From JBBROS01 sp965260935 (GTDB lineage Bacteria; Pseudomonadota; Alphaproteobacteria; Acetobacterales; Acetobacteraceae): DNA of 64,000 nucleotides. Positions 16,821 through 25,452 of the stretch are shown here, one piece after another (the first letter of the stretch is position 1; each line of letters begins with the position of its first letter). The notes under the pieces are model-generated. The model was not told the origin of the DNA. It saw only the letters and a program-made list of their open reading frames with translations, and did no database searches. Location of the stretch: the NCBI GenBank assembly GCA_965260935.1, contig OZ253374.1:868001-932000 (forward strand), read 5' to 3'. Made by a program: the position numbers and the translations under genes.

Positions 16821-19088
16821 ATGGCCGTACATGATTTCATCAGCCAGAACCGCGGTGGCCATATCGGCCTGTCGTCGCCTCGCGCGGACGGCCCGCTCAA
16901 GGTGGCCGGGCAGGCGCGTTACGCGGCCGAGCATCACCTGGAGGGCCTGCTGCACGGGTTCGCGGTTTCGACCACCGTTTCGAACGGGCGGATCACCAAG
17001 CTCGACACGTCCGCCGCCGCCGCCGTGCCCGGCGTCGTCGCGGTTATCACGCGGGCCAATGCGCCGGAGATGGCGGAATTCGACGCGTCGGCGGACATGA
17101 TGGCCAAGATGATGGGGCCGAAGCCGATGCTGGAGCGCGACGAGGTGCTGTTCCACGGCCAGTTCGTCGCCCTTGTGCTGGCCGAGACCTACGAGGCGGC
17201 GCGCGACGCGGCGGCGATGGTGACGGTTGAGACGGAGGGCGGGGCCGGGGTACTGGCCTTCGACGAGGCCGCGAAGGACGCCTACGCTCCCAAGGTCGTC
17301 AACGGCGGCAACGTGCCGGACACGTCGGAGGGCGATTTCGACGCCGCGTTCGACGGCGCGCCGGTGCAGATCGACGCCACCTATGACACGCCTTACGAGC
17401 ACCACGCGGCGATGGAGCCTCACGCGGCGGTGGCCGAGTGGGTGGACGGGCGGCTTACGGTTTACGACTGCAACCAGGGCGTGGCGCCGACGGCGATGGC
17501 GCTGGCCGCGACGTTCAAGCTGGAGCCGGGGCAGGTCCGGGTCGTCAGCCGGTACATCGGCGGCGGCTTCGGCGGCAAGTTCGGCGCGCACGCGCACAAC
17601 GTCCTGGCCGCGGTCGGCGCCAAGGTGGCGGGGCGCCCGGTCAAGGTCGCCTTGACCCGGCAGCAGACGTTCACCGCGCACGGCCACCGCAGCCATACCC
17701 GGCAGCGCGTGCGGCTCGGGGCGGACCGGCAGGGCAAGCTGCTGGCGGTCTCGCACGACAACACATTGCAGACCAGTATGCATGACGAGTTCGTCGAGCA
17801 GTCGGGGGTGATCAGCCGGGTCATGTATGCGGCGGAGAACCGGTCGAGCACGCATCGGGTGGCGCGGATGAACACGCAGACGCCGACCTTCATGCGCGCG
17901 CCCGGCGAGGCGCCGGGGAGCTTCGCGCTGGAGAGCGCGATGGACGAGCTGGCGACCGCGCTGGACATGGACCCGATCGCGCTGCGCTTGGCCAACGAGC
18001 CGAGCCGCGACCCGGAAAAGGGCCTGCCGTGGTCGAGCCGGTCGCTGGCGGCCTGCCTGGAGCAGGGGGCGCTGGCATTCGGCTGGGACAAGCGCGGCAA
18101 GCCCGGCACGGTGCGCGACGGGCGCTGGCTCGTGGGCATGGGGGTGGCGGCGGCGAGCTACCCGGTGTTCCCGACGCCGGCTTCGGCGCGGCTGACCTTG
18201 CGGGGGGACGGGTCGGCGCTGGTTGAGCTGGCGGCGACCGACCTCGGCACCGGGACATACACCATCCTGCGGCAGATTGCGGCCGAGGCGCTGGGGCTTG
18301 AGGAGGCGCAGGTCGAGGTGTCGATCGGCGACAGCGACCTGCCGATGGCGTTCGGCTCGGGTGGCTCGACCGGGGCGGCGGCGTTCGGCTCGGCGACGGC
18401 CGGGGCGGCGAAGGCGATGCGCGACCGGCTGATGGCGCTGGCCCGGGCCGACGAGGAATCCGCGCTGCGCGGGCTGAACTCGGACGAGATGGCGTTCGAG
18501 GGCGGCAAGCTGATGCTTCGCGATGACCCGGGCCGCGGCGAACCCCTTGCCGACCTGGTGGCCCGGGCGGCGCCGGAGGGCTTGACGGAGACCTTCAAGC
18601 GCGATCCTGCCGAGGAAACGACGGCGTTCTCGATGCATTCCTTTGGGGCGCAGTTCGCCGAGGTCGGCGTCGACATGGACACCGGCGAGGTGCGGACCCG
18701 GCGCTTGCTGGGCGCGTTCGGCGTCGGGCGCATCCTGAACAAGCGGACCACGGAGTCGCAGGTCCTGGGCGGGATCACGATGGGCGTGGGGCAGGCGCTG
18801 ACGGAGGAAACGGTGCTCGACACCCGCTCGGGGGCATTCGTCAACCGCGATTTCGCCGAATACCATCTCCCGACCAATGCCGACGTGCCGAGCATCCAGG
18901 CGTTGTTCGTCGAGGAGCATGACGACAAGGTCAATGCGCTCGGGATCAAGGGCGTGGGGGAGGTTGGCATCGTCGGCGTCGCGGCGGCGATCGCGAACGC
19001 GGTGTTCAACGCGACGGGCGTCCGGGTGCGGGATTTGCCGATCACGCTGGACAAGGTGCTGGCGGGGTTGCCGATGGCGGCCGAATAA
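16821..19088 (+). CDS. paoC: Aldehyde oxidoreductase molybdopterin subunit (PaoC/YagR-like)
   Basis: Catalytic subunit of 755 residues binding molybdopterin cytosine dinucleotide; it oxidises aldehydes with water as oxygen donor. Family motifs visible include GGGFGGKFG and RAPGEAPG, and near the C-terminus GVGEVG with the catalytic Glu. Length and subunit order match PaoABC. No paoD/xdhC-like maturation gene follows, so the sulfuration/MCD chaperone must be elsewhere. A run of 85 bp separates it from the convergent DUF4142 gene. Substrate is inferred only at class level (aromatic or aliphatic aldehydes). Confidence 0.94.
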   Translation: MAVHDFISQNRGGHIGLSSPRADGPLKVAGQARYAAEHHLEGLLHGFAVSTTVSNGRITKLDTSAAAAVPGVVAVITRANAPEMAEFDASADMMAKMMGPKPMLERDEVLFHGQFVALVLAETYEAARDAAAMVTVETEGGAGVLAFDEAAKDAYAPKVVNGGNVPDTSEGDFDAAFDGAPVQIDATYDTPYEHHAAMEPHAAVAEWVDGRLTVYDCNQGVAPTAMALAATFKLEPGQVRVVSRYIGGGFGGKFGAHAHNVLAAVGAKVAGRPVKVALTRQQTFTAHGHRSHTRQRVRLGADRQGKLLAVSHDNTLQTSMHDEFVEQSGVISRVMYAAENRSSTHRVARMNTQTPTFMRAPGEAPGSFALESAMDELATALDMDPIALRLANEPSRDPEKGLPWSSRSLAACLEQGALAFGWDKRGKPGTVRDGRWLVGMGVAAASYPVFPTPASARLTLRGDGSALVELAATDLGTGTYTILRQIAAEALGLEEAQVEVSIGDSDLPMAFGSGGSTGAAAFGSATAGAAKAMRDRLMALARADEESALRGLNSDEMAFEGGKLMLRDDPGRGEPLADLVARAAPEGLTETFKRDPAEETTAFSMHSFGAQFAEVGVDMDTGEVRTRRLLGAFGVGRILNKRTTESQVLGGITMGVGQALTEETVLDTRSGAFVNRDFAEYHLPTNADVPSIQALFVEEHDDKVNALGIKGVGEVGIVGVAAAIANAVFNATGVRVRDLPITLDKVLAGLPMAAE

Positions 19089-19173
19089 AGCGCCGCCCTT
19101 TGGCCTGCCCGGCAAGCGTGCCGGGCAGCCTTGAAGGCTGGCCGGCAACCCTTACGTGGGCAAGGAGACGGTT

Positions 19174-20382
19174 CTATGCTCCGATGTGGTTTTGGTTCAA
19201 CAGGGCGCTTGCAGTGCCAGCGCCGAAAGCCGGGGCCGTAAAGGTGGCGAGGGTGCCGATCCCTGCGGCTGATCCCGGGGAGGACAGGCCGGACAGAAAG
19301 TTGGCATAGTTCCCGGCATTGGGAGAGGCGAGTTGCTGGGCATAGAGGACGGCGCCCTGTGCCGTCGCATTGCCGACGGCTTCGGCAAGCTGGCCGAGAT
19401 AGCCTGTCGGCGCCGCGGCCGCATCACTGGCGCCGAGATTGAAGGCGACGTTGATCTGCACCGCCGCCGCAAGATGCTGTTCCAGAAGCGGGATCGAGGA
19501 TTGTGCAAGCGCGACCAGGGCTGGGTCGGAGCCTGACGCCGCTTCCTGGGCGAAGGCCTGGATGGTGTTGATGTGGCCTTGTATCTCGCTAGTGATGTAG
19601 GCCTGGTCGAACGCGCTCCCGCTCAGCCCTTGCAACGTGCTGAGGGTCGAAGCGCTTTGCGCGTCGGGCGTGGCGGAGGGCGTGACGCCTTCGGCCGTCG
19701 CGAGGGGAGCCAAGGTCGCGTTTAGCACGCCGTGGTCGAGCACCATCCAGCGCGCGAACACGTTGGCGGCCTGGTCGCTGCCTTTTTGTTCGGCGAGTTG
19801 CCCGGCCTGGATTTCCGTCAGCCCGGAATTCGTCGCCTGCTGGATGAACGTCTGGTCCTGAGCGTTGAGCGGGCCATTGGCGGCCGACGCGAACCCGAGC
19901 ACCGCCGTCGGTTGCGTCACCGTGGGCAAGGCAGTGCCGTTCTGTTCGGCTTGCAAGAGCTGCGCCTGCTGCAGGTGCTGCTCTTGAAACGGTACGAGCA
20001 GCGCGTTGAGGTGCCCGATGGCCGGGCTTTGGCCTGATGTCGCCTGGGTCTGCGCGTCCGTGATCGATTGCCCGTTGCTTTGGACTTCGTTCGACAGGTA
20101 TTGCTGATCGAACGCGGGGCCGGACAGCGTTTGCAACTGGGCCGTTTGCGCCTGCTGCATCGCGTCCGGCGCGGTTGCCAGCGTTGCGCCGCTCAACTGC
20201 GCCGCGAGCTGCGTCTGCTGCGTGACGAAGGTGTGGTCGGCCACGAGTTGACGCCCGTAGATGGCCGTGGCGAGGCTGCCGGACCGCTGCTCGGCAAGCA
20301 GGCCGTCGGCGATCTCGCTCAAGTTGTCTTGCGAGGTCGTCGTGACGAAGCTTTGATCCTGGCTGTTGAGAGTTCCGCTCAT
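19174..20382 (-). CDS. Tandem DUF4142 domain protein
   Basis: A 402-residue helical, Gln/Ala-rich protein with two homologous DUF4142-like units (around LNSQDQSFVTTTSQ and LNAQDQTFIQQATNSG), each with a later HH-type helix (VADHTFVTQQ, LDHGVLNATL), plus a diverged C-terminal extension. DUF4142 proteins are usually single-domain exported ferritin-like proteins. This one has no signal peptide when started at ATG 20382, which has upstream ACGGAGA. A longer reading frame to 20469 starts in non-conserved sequence and is rejected. Function unknown; an envelope or stress role is commonly suggested for the family. Confidence 0.8.
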   Translation of the reverse strand: MSGTLNSQDQSFVTTTSQDNLSEIADGLLAEQRSGSLATAIYGRQLVADHTFVTQQTQLAAQLSGATLATAPDAMQQAQTAQLQTLSGPAFDQQYLSNEVQSNGQSITDAQTQATSGQSPAIGHLNALLVPFQEQHLQQAQLLQAEQNGTALPTVTQPTAVLGFASAANGPLNAQDQTFIQQATNSGLTEIQAGQLAEQKGSDQAANVFARWMVLDHGVLNATLAPLATAEGVTPSATPDAQSASTLSTLQGLSGSAFDQAYITSEIQGHINTIQAFAQEAASGSDPALVALAQSSIPLLEQHLAAAVQINVAFNLGASDAAAAPTGYLGQLAEAVGNATAQGAVLYAQQLASPNAGNYANFLSGLSSPGSAAGIGTLATFTAPAFGAGTASALLNQNHIGA

Positions 20383-20439
20383 CGTGTTCTCCGTGGGGTG
20401 GTCGGTGCGACTGTGGCGATACGAGCGCGGCGTTCTTGC

Positions 20440-20474
20440 CCGTCTTGCCCCCAAAGCCGCTTGGGGCAAGACGG
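20440..20474. repeat. Strong hairpin in a 402-bp intergenic region
   Basis: A perfect 12-bp inverted repeat (CCGTCTTGCCCC at 20440-20451, GGGGCAAGACGG at 20463-20474) lies in the gap 20383-20784, about 60 bp upstream of the DUF4142 start. No U-tract follows on either strand. It may be a leader structure of the DUF4142 mRNA or a small dispersed repeat. The rest of the gap holds no supported gene; a 76-codon minus-strand frame (20379-20609) shows no recognisable domain. Confidence 0.5.
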
Positions 20475-20784
20475 TGCGATCGCGTTGCTTCGGTATCGCC
20501 TCGGCCCGATCAGGTGTCGCAAGTTGACGGGGCTAACCTCTAACCGCCTGGCAAGAGAGTGGATTTGCTCACGAATGCTTTCAGCGATGACAATCCGCTG
20601 AGCGGCCATACTCCGAATTGGCTTTCATCGCCGTGGCGGAACACTAGACTGGACGCGCGGAGGTAGGCGCTTGGAACCGCGCAGGGCATCCGGCTTGAGG
20701 TCGTCGATCATGCCTAGCCTTGGAAGGATGCGGGAGCTGTCGTTTGTGCAAGCGACTTGCTAGAGAGGGTTTGAGAACACGGCC

Positions 20785-21372
20785 ATGACAGTCGCATCAA
20801 GGCCCGGCCGAATTTGGACGGCGGATGAGTTCATCGTGACCGACCAGCACGATTTCGGTGATGCGTGGCGCTACGAACTTGTGGATGGCCGCGTTATTGG
20901 TCATGCCGCGCCCGATCACGGCGCGATCCTGTCTGCACTCGCAGGCGCTTTGGCAAGCCGCAAGTCTGCCATGCCGCGTGGGTGCCGGCCTGAGTCTGGA
21001 AGTGCGGCGACGCCAAGGTCCAAGCAGCGCAATACGGCACGCATCCCTGACGCCATGGTGCGCTGCGGCGAGCATCCGCGCGTGGCGTTCGAGATCGTGT
21101 CGCCCTCCGAAATCCGGGATTGGCGCGCGCGGGACCGAAAGCGTCAGCACATGCAGGCTGTTGAAGGCATTCAGGAACTGGTGGAAATCCATCAAGGTGA
21201 TTTCGCTGCCCATGTTTACCGTCTCATGCCCGGCGACGTATGGGCGTTCGAGGCGGTCGGCGGCGAGGACGCGGCGTTGCGATTGGAGAGCCTGGACATT
21301 GAACTGCCGCTTGCCGAAATCTATGCTTTCGCCAGGCCGCCGGGCGCTGACGACCCGCCCGCCCCGGCATAG
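20785..21372 (+). CDS. Uma2 family (DUF820) endonuclease-like protein
   Basis: A 195-residue protein of the Uma2/DUF820 PD-(D/E)xK nuclease-like family. It shows the N-terminal RYELVDGRVIGHAAP, the conserved ARIPDAMV acidic position, AFEIVSPSE (Glu of the core) and a following basic helix RKRQHMQAVEGIQE. This family is plentiful in bacteria with large accessory genomes, and its cellular role is poorly understood. The start ATG 20785 is at a sensible position after a leader. The next gene (HNH-like) begins 44 bp later on the same strand. Confidence 0.88.
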   Translation: MTVASRPGRIWTADEFIVTDQHDFGDAWRYELVDGRVIGHAAPDHGAILSALAGALASRKSAMPRGCRPESGSAATPRSKQRNTARIPDAMVRCGEHPRVAFEIVSPSEIRDWRARDRKRQHMQAVEGIQELVEIHQGDFAAHVYRLMPGDVWAFEAVGGEDAALRLESLDIELPLAEIYAFARPPGADDPPAPA

Positions 21373-21416
21373 GCCACTTACCTTCCACCCGCCCGCGCGG
21401 ACCCTATCTACGTAGC

Positions 21417-21752
21417 GTGCGACGGCAACACGCAGCCTTTCCCGGCCATGACGAACCGATCTGCGTCCTGTGCGGGCGGCCCATCCCCTCCACGGCGAAA
21501 TCCTCCCTGCATCACCTGACACCCAAGTTGAAGGGCGGGGCGCGGCTCGGGACCGTGCGGCTGCATCAGATTTGCCATTCGGCTATCCACGCCCGCTACA
21601 CCGAGGCGGAGATCGCGCAGCGTCTGGCCGAGCCGCAGGCGTTGCGGGAGGACCCGGAGCTGGCGCGGTTCATCGCCTGGGTGCGGACCAAGCCGGATGA
21701 CTTCCATGCGCCCACTCGGCGGTCGCGCGGGCGCACGGCGAAATGGAAATGA
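21417..21752 (+). CDS. Small HNH endonuclease-like protein
   Basis: A 111-residue protein with CxxC zinc-knuckle CVLCGRPIP, the HNH core LHHLTPKLKGG and HQICHSAIHARYT, arranged as in compact HNH-domain proteins. The Pro/Arg-rich tail (HAPTRRSRGRTAKWK) is basic. The GTG start at 21417 is chosen because the zinc-knuckle region needs the N-terminal part. The stop overlaps the start of the ABC exporter gene by ATGA, so the two are translationally coupled. Function as a nuclease is inferred; such small HNH proteins of Proteobacteria have no established role. Confidence 0.75.
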   Translation: MRRQHAAFPGHDEPICVLCGRPIPSTAKSSLHHLTPKLKGGARLGTVRLHQICHSAIHARYTEAEIAQRLAEPQALREDPELARFIAWVRTKPDDFHAPTRRSRGRTAKWK

Positions 21753-23578
21753 GCGCCGGGGAGACGATCCGCGACCAGCTCGGCTCGTTGCGCACCTTGC
21801 CGGCCTGCTTCGCGCTCATCTGGCGGATCAGTCCGGGGCTGACCTCGGCCACGCTGGGGCTGCGGCTGCTGCGCGCCTTGCTGCCGGTGGCCACCTTGTT
21901 CGTGGGCAAGCTGATCATCGACCAGGTCGTGTACCTGACGCACCTGCCGGAGCCGCCGGGCAGCTTGGGAAGCCCGTTGCTGTTGCCGCTGGGGTTGCTG
22001 CTGCTGGCCGAGCTGGGGCTGGCGCTGCTGGGGGACGCGCTGAACCGGGGGGTGTCGCTGCTGGACGCGCTGCTGGCCGACCGGTTCAGCCAGGAGACGA
22101 GCCTGCGGCTGATGCAACATGCCTCGACGCTTGACCTCAGCGATTTCGAGGACAGCGAGACGCAGGACAAGCTGGACCGGGCGCGGCGGCAGTCGAGCGG
22201 GCGGACCGGGCTGATCAGCCTGCTGTTCGGGCAGGCGCAGGACCTGGTGACGCTGGCCGGGTTCGCGGCCGGGATCGCGGCCTACGCGCCCTGGCTGATC
22301 CTGCTGCTGGCGGCGGCGCTGGTTCCGGCGTTCCTGGGGGAAGCGCGGTTCAACCGCCTGGCCTACGAGATGAGCGTCAAGCGGACGGCGGACCGGCGGG
22401 AGCTGGACTACCTGCGGCAAACGGGGGCGAGCACGGGCACGGCGAAGGAAGTCAAGCTGTTCGGCCTCAGCGGTTTCCTGGTGGAGCGCTACCGGGCGGT
22501 GTCGCTGGGGATGCTGGCGGAGAACGCGGCGTTCGCGGCGCGGCGGGCCGGGGCCGGGGCGTTGCTCGCGGCGCTGGGGACGGCGGGGTACTATGCCGCT
22601 TACGCCTACCTGGCCTGGCGGGCGGTGAGCGGGAGCCTGACGGTGGGGGACCTGACGTTCCTGGCGGCCTCGTTCCTGCGGTTGCGCGGGCTGCTGGCGG
22701 GGGTGCTGGCCGGGCTGTCCTCGTTGGCGAGCCAAGCGTTGTACTTGCAGGACCTGTTCTCGTTCCTGGATATTCGCGCGGCGATCGTCTCGCGCCCGGA
22801 CGCGCTGCCGTTCCCCGCGGCGCTGCGGACGGGGATCGTGTTCGAGGACGTCGGGTTCCGGTACCCGGATGCTGCTGGTTGGACCGTGCGGCACCTGAGT
22901 TTCAGCCTGCCGGCCGGGCGGGTGCTGGCGCTGGTGGGCGAGAACGGAGCCGGGAAAACGACGTTGGTCAAGCTGCTGACCCGGCTGTACGACCCGACCG
23001 AGGGGCGCATCCTGGTCGATGGGCGGGATTTGCGGGCGTATGACCTGGACGGCGTGCGGGCGGGGATCGGGGTGATCTTCCAGGATTTCGTGCGGTACGA
23101 CCTGACGGCTGCGGACAACATCGCGGTGGGGCGGATCGGGGAGCGGCTTGACCGGGAGAAGATCGAGCGGGCGGCGGCGCGGGGCCGGGCGGACGAGGTG
23201 ATCGGGCGGCTGCCGGGCGGGTATGACCAGGTGGTCGGGCGGCGGTTCCGCGGCGGGGTGGAGCTGTCGGGGGGCGAGTGGCAGAAGGTGGCGATCGCGC
23301 GGGCGTATATGCGGGATGCGGCGCTGCTGATCCTGGATGAGCCGACGGCGGCGCTGGACGCGCGGGCGGAGTTCGAGGTGTTCGAGCGGTTCAAGGCGCT
23401 GAGCGCCGGGCGGACGGCGGTGCTGATCTCGCACCGGTTTTCCTCCGTGCGGATGGCGGACCAGATCCTGGTGGTGGCCGGGGGGCGGGTGGAGGCGAGC
23501 GGGAGCCATGCCGAGCTGCTGGCGCAAGGCGGGCGGTATGCGGAGCTGTTCGAGTTGCAGGCGGCGGGGTATCGCTGA
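21743..23578 (+). CDS. ABC exporter with fused membrane and ATPase domains
   Basis: A 611-residue (609 if ATG 21749 is used) type IV-exporter-style half transporter. The N-terminal membrane domain has about six segments (to residue 330). The C-terminal nucleotide-binding domain has Walker A GENGAGKTTL, signature LSGGEWQK and Walker B LLILDEPTAALD, with H-loop ISHRFSS. It probably exports a lipid, peptide or glycan as a homodimer; substrate unknown. ATG 21749 forms ATGA with the HNH gene stop, favouring the shorter start. A long dispersed palindrome lies 42 bp beyond the stop and may end transcription. Confidence 0.92.
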   Translation: MEMSAGETIRDQLGSLRTLPACFALIWRISPGLTSATLGLRLLRALLPVATLFVGKLIIDQVVYLTHLPEPPGSLGSPLLLPLGLLLLAELGLALLGDALNRGVSLLDALLADRFSQETSLRLMQHASTLDLSDFEDSETQDKLDRARRQSSGRTGLISLLFGQAQDLVTLAGFAAGIAAYAPWLILLLAAALVPAFLGEARFNRLAYEMSVKRTADRRELDYLRQTGASTGTAKEVKLFGLSGFLVERYRAVSLGMLAENAAFAARRAGAGALLAALGTAGYYAAYAYLAWRAVSGSLTVGDLTFLAASFLRLRGLLAGVLAGLSSLASQALYLQDLFSFLDIRAAIVSRPDALPFPAALRTGIVFEDVGFRYPDAAGWTVRHLSFSLPAGRVLALVGENGAGKTTLVKLLTRLYDPTEGRILVDGRDLRAYDLDGVRAGIGVIFQDFVRYDLTAADNIAVGRIGERLDREKIERAAARGRADEVIGRLPGGYDQVVGRRFRGGVELSGGEWQKVAIARAYMRDAALLILDEPTAALDARAEFEVFERFKALSAGRTAVLISHRFSSVRMADQILVVAGGRVEASGSHAELLAQGGRYAELFELQAAGYR

Positions 23579-23620
23579 GGGGAGGCGGGCAGGGTCATTG
23601 CCTGTTGAAGGCTAGGGTGC

Positions 23621-23742
23621 TGCCCTGGACCCGTTGGGGCCGCAGGCCCCAAACCCCGATTTTCTGGAAAGCCGCTTTCTGGCAGAGTGTTCTGCAACGC
23701 ATCGGGGTCTGGGGCCTGCGGCCCCGGTGGGGTCCAGGGGCA
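23621..23742. repeat. Long imperfect palindromic dispersed element
   Basis: Arms of about 40 bp (23621-23660 and 23701-23742) are near-perfect reverse complements with a 40-bp centre, and each contains the nested palindrome GGGGCCGCAGGCCCC or its complement. It lies between the ABC exporter and D-aminopeptidase genes. Part of the right side plus the following AAGCCCTTGGCCTT recurs in degenerate form at 37003-37055 between dnaN and recF, showing that this is a mobile or dispersed repeat rather than a simple terminator, although it may also terminate. Confidence 0.75.
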
Positions 23743-23822
23743 AAGCCCTTGGCCTTTTTTCGAACGCGGTAGCCCTGAAGGCGGGTCTTTACGCGGCGCT
23801 GGCGGGGGGTGAGAGTGGGGGC

Positions 23823-25385
23823 ATGACAACAGCCCTCTTCTCGCGGCTCGACCGTGCGCTCGACGCGCTTGCCCGGACCTATCCGGGGCCTGGCGGGGCT
23901 TGCGCCGTGCTGCGGGAAGGCGAGGTGCTGGCCCGGCACGCCTGGGGGTGGGCCAATGCCGAGCGGCGCATCGCGTTCACGCCGCGGACGCTGTTCCGGA
24001 TGTGTTCGATCACCAAGCAGTTCACCTGCGGGCTGCTGCTGGACGCGTTCGCCGACCCGTCTGTGCTGGACGGGGACGTTCGGGCGCGGCTGCCCCGGCT
24101 GGAGCAGGCTGCGCCGGGGGCGTTGCACCTGTGCCATAACCAGTCGGGGCTGCGGGATTACTGGGCGGTGGCGATGCTGCATGGGTCGCCGGTGGAGGCG
24201 CCGTTCGGGGACGAGGAGGCGGCGCGGGTGATCGGCGGGACGCGGACGCTGCAATTCGCGCCGGGGACGCGGTATTCTTACTCGAACCAGAATTTCCGCA
24301 TCTTGTCAGACATCTTGCAGGAGCGGACGGGGCGGAGCTTTGCGGAGTTGCTGCGAAGCCGGGTGTTCGAGCGGGTGGGGATGGAGGGCGCGTTCCTGGC
24401 CGCGGACACGCGGGCGATGCCGGACGGGACGGAGGGGTATGAGGGGACTCAGGCCGGAGGCTTCCGCGCGGCGGAGAACCGGATCGTTTGGACGGGGGAT
24501 GCCGGGCTGGGGGCGAGCCTCGATGACATGATCGCGTGGGAGCGGTTCATCGACGCGACGCGGGAGGAGGCGGACGGGCTTTATGCCCGGCTTTCGGCCC
24601 CGGTGCGCTTCGGCGACGGCGCGGAGGCGGCGTATGGGTTCGGGCTGAGCCGGCGGACGGAGCTGGGACGGGCGGCGGTGGGCCACGGGGGCGCGTTGCG
24701 AGGATGGCGCAGCCACCGGATTTACGTGCCTGCGGAGCGCATATCCATGGTGGTGATGTTCAACCACTTGTCCGACGCGCACGCCGCCGCGATGGACCTG
24801 CTCGCGGCGGTGCTGGGAGAGGAGCGTCGGGAGGAGGTCTCGGACGCCGCGATGCCTGACTGGCTCGGGAACTACATCGAGCCGGAGACGGGCCTTTCCG
24901 TGCGCATCGATGCCGCGTCGGACGGGCACGTGCGGGTGAAATACGGGCATTCGGCGGAACGGCTCGCGTTGCAGCCCGGCGGCGTGGCGGCCGGGGACGG
25001 GACGCGGCTGCGGCCCGGCGAGGGCGGCTTGTGGATGGACCGGGCGGGGGAGAACCAAAGCTCGCTGCTGCGGGCGTGCGGGGGCGAGCCGGCCAGGGAT
25101 GTCGCGGGCCGCTACCGGTGCGAGAAATTGGGAGCCGAGGTGACGGTCGTTGACGCGGGCGGGGCGCTTTACGGCGGGTTTTCCGGGTTCCTGGGGCAGG
25201 GGCGGATGGAGTTGCTGGAGGCGGCGGGCGGCGACGCGTGGCTGCTGCCTTGCCCGCGGGCGCTGGACCATACGCCGCCGGGGGATTGGACGTTGCGGTT
25301 CGGGCGGGGTGATGGGGGGCGGGTTGAGAAGGTGGAGGTGGGGTGCTGGCTGGCGCGGGGGTTGGAGTATGGGCGGGTTATGTGA
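23823..25385 (+). CDS. dap: D-aminopeptidase (S12 family)
   Basis: Serine exopeptidase releasing N-terminal D-residues, 520 residues, the exact length known for the Ochrobactrum-type enzyme. The penicillin-recognising motifs are SITK (Ser62, Lys65), YSN (Tyr153) and a later GHGGALRGW. After the catalytic domain come two C-terminal beta-barrel-like domains (from about residue 335), as in Dap. The conserved CHNQSGLRDYW and WTGDAGLGASLDDMIAWE further support Dap over general beta-lactamases. The start ATG 23823 is used; the frame upstream runs through the palindromic repeat and is not coding. No signal peptide, so cytoplasmic. Confidence 0.92.
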   Translation: MTTALFSRLDRALDALARTYPGPGGACAVLREGEVLARHAWGWANAERRIAFTPRTLFRMCSITKQFTCGLLLDAFADPSVLDGDVRARLPRLEQAAPGALHLCHNQSGLRDYWAVAMLHGSPVEAPFGDEEAARVIGGTRTLQFAPGTRYSYSNQNFRILSDILQERTGRSFAELLRSRVFERVGMEGAFLAADTRAMPDGTEGYEGTQAGGFRAAENRIVWTGDAGLGASLDDMIAWERFIDATREEADGLYARLSAPVRFGDGAEAAYGFGLSRRTELGRAAVGHGGALRGWRSHRIYVPAERISMVVMFNHLSDAHAAAMDLLAAVLGEERREEVSDAAMPDWLGNYIEPETGLSVRIDAASDGHVRVKYGHSAERLALQPGGVAAGDGTRLRPGEGGLWMDRAGENQSSLLRACGGEPARDVAGRYRCEKLGAEVTVVDAGGALYGGFSGFLGQGRMELLEAAGGDAWLLPCPRALDHTPPGDWTLRFGRGDGGRVEKVEVGCWLARGLEYGRVM

Positions 25386-25452
25386 TGACAAAAGCAGCAG
25401 TTTCGTGCCGAGCGCATTAAAGTAATAGATCAATAGGGCCTTTCAAAACACA

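Noticed and set aside
15174..19148. 1,324-codon antisense frame across paoABC
   Set aside because: It is the complement of three clear genes; the product is Arg/Pro/His-rich without domains, typical of shadow frames in very GC-rich DNA.
20379..20609. 76-codon minus-strand ORF upstream of the DUF4142 gene
   Set aside because: It begins MAAQRIVIAESIREQ, which looks protein-like, but it overlaps the DUF4142 RBS and the hairpin, and its second half is low complexity. No family was recognised.
21596..23527. 643-codon antisense frame over the ABC exporter
   Set aside because: Low-complexity Gln/Arg/Pro composition and an unmistakable gene on the other strand.
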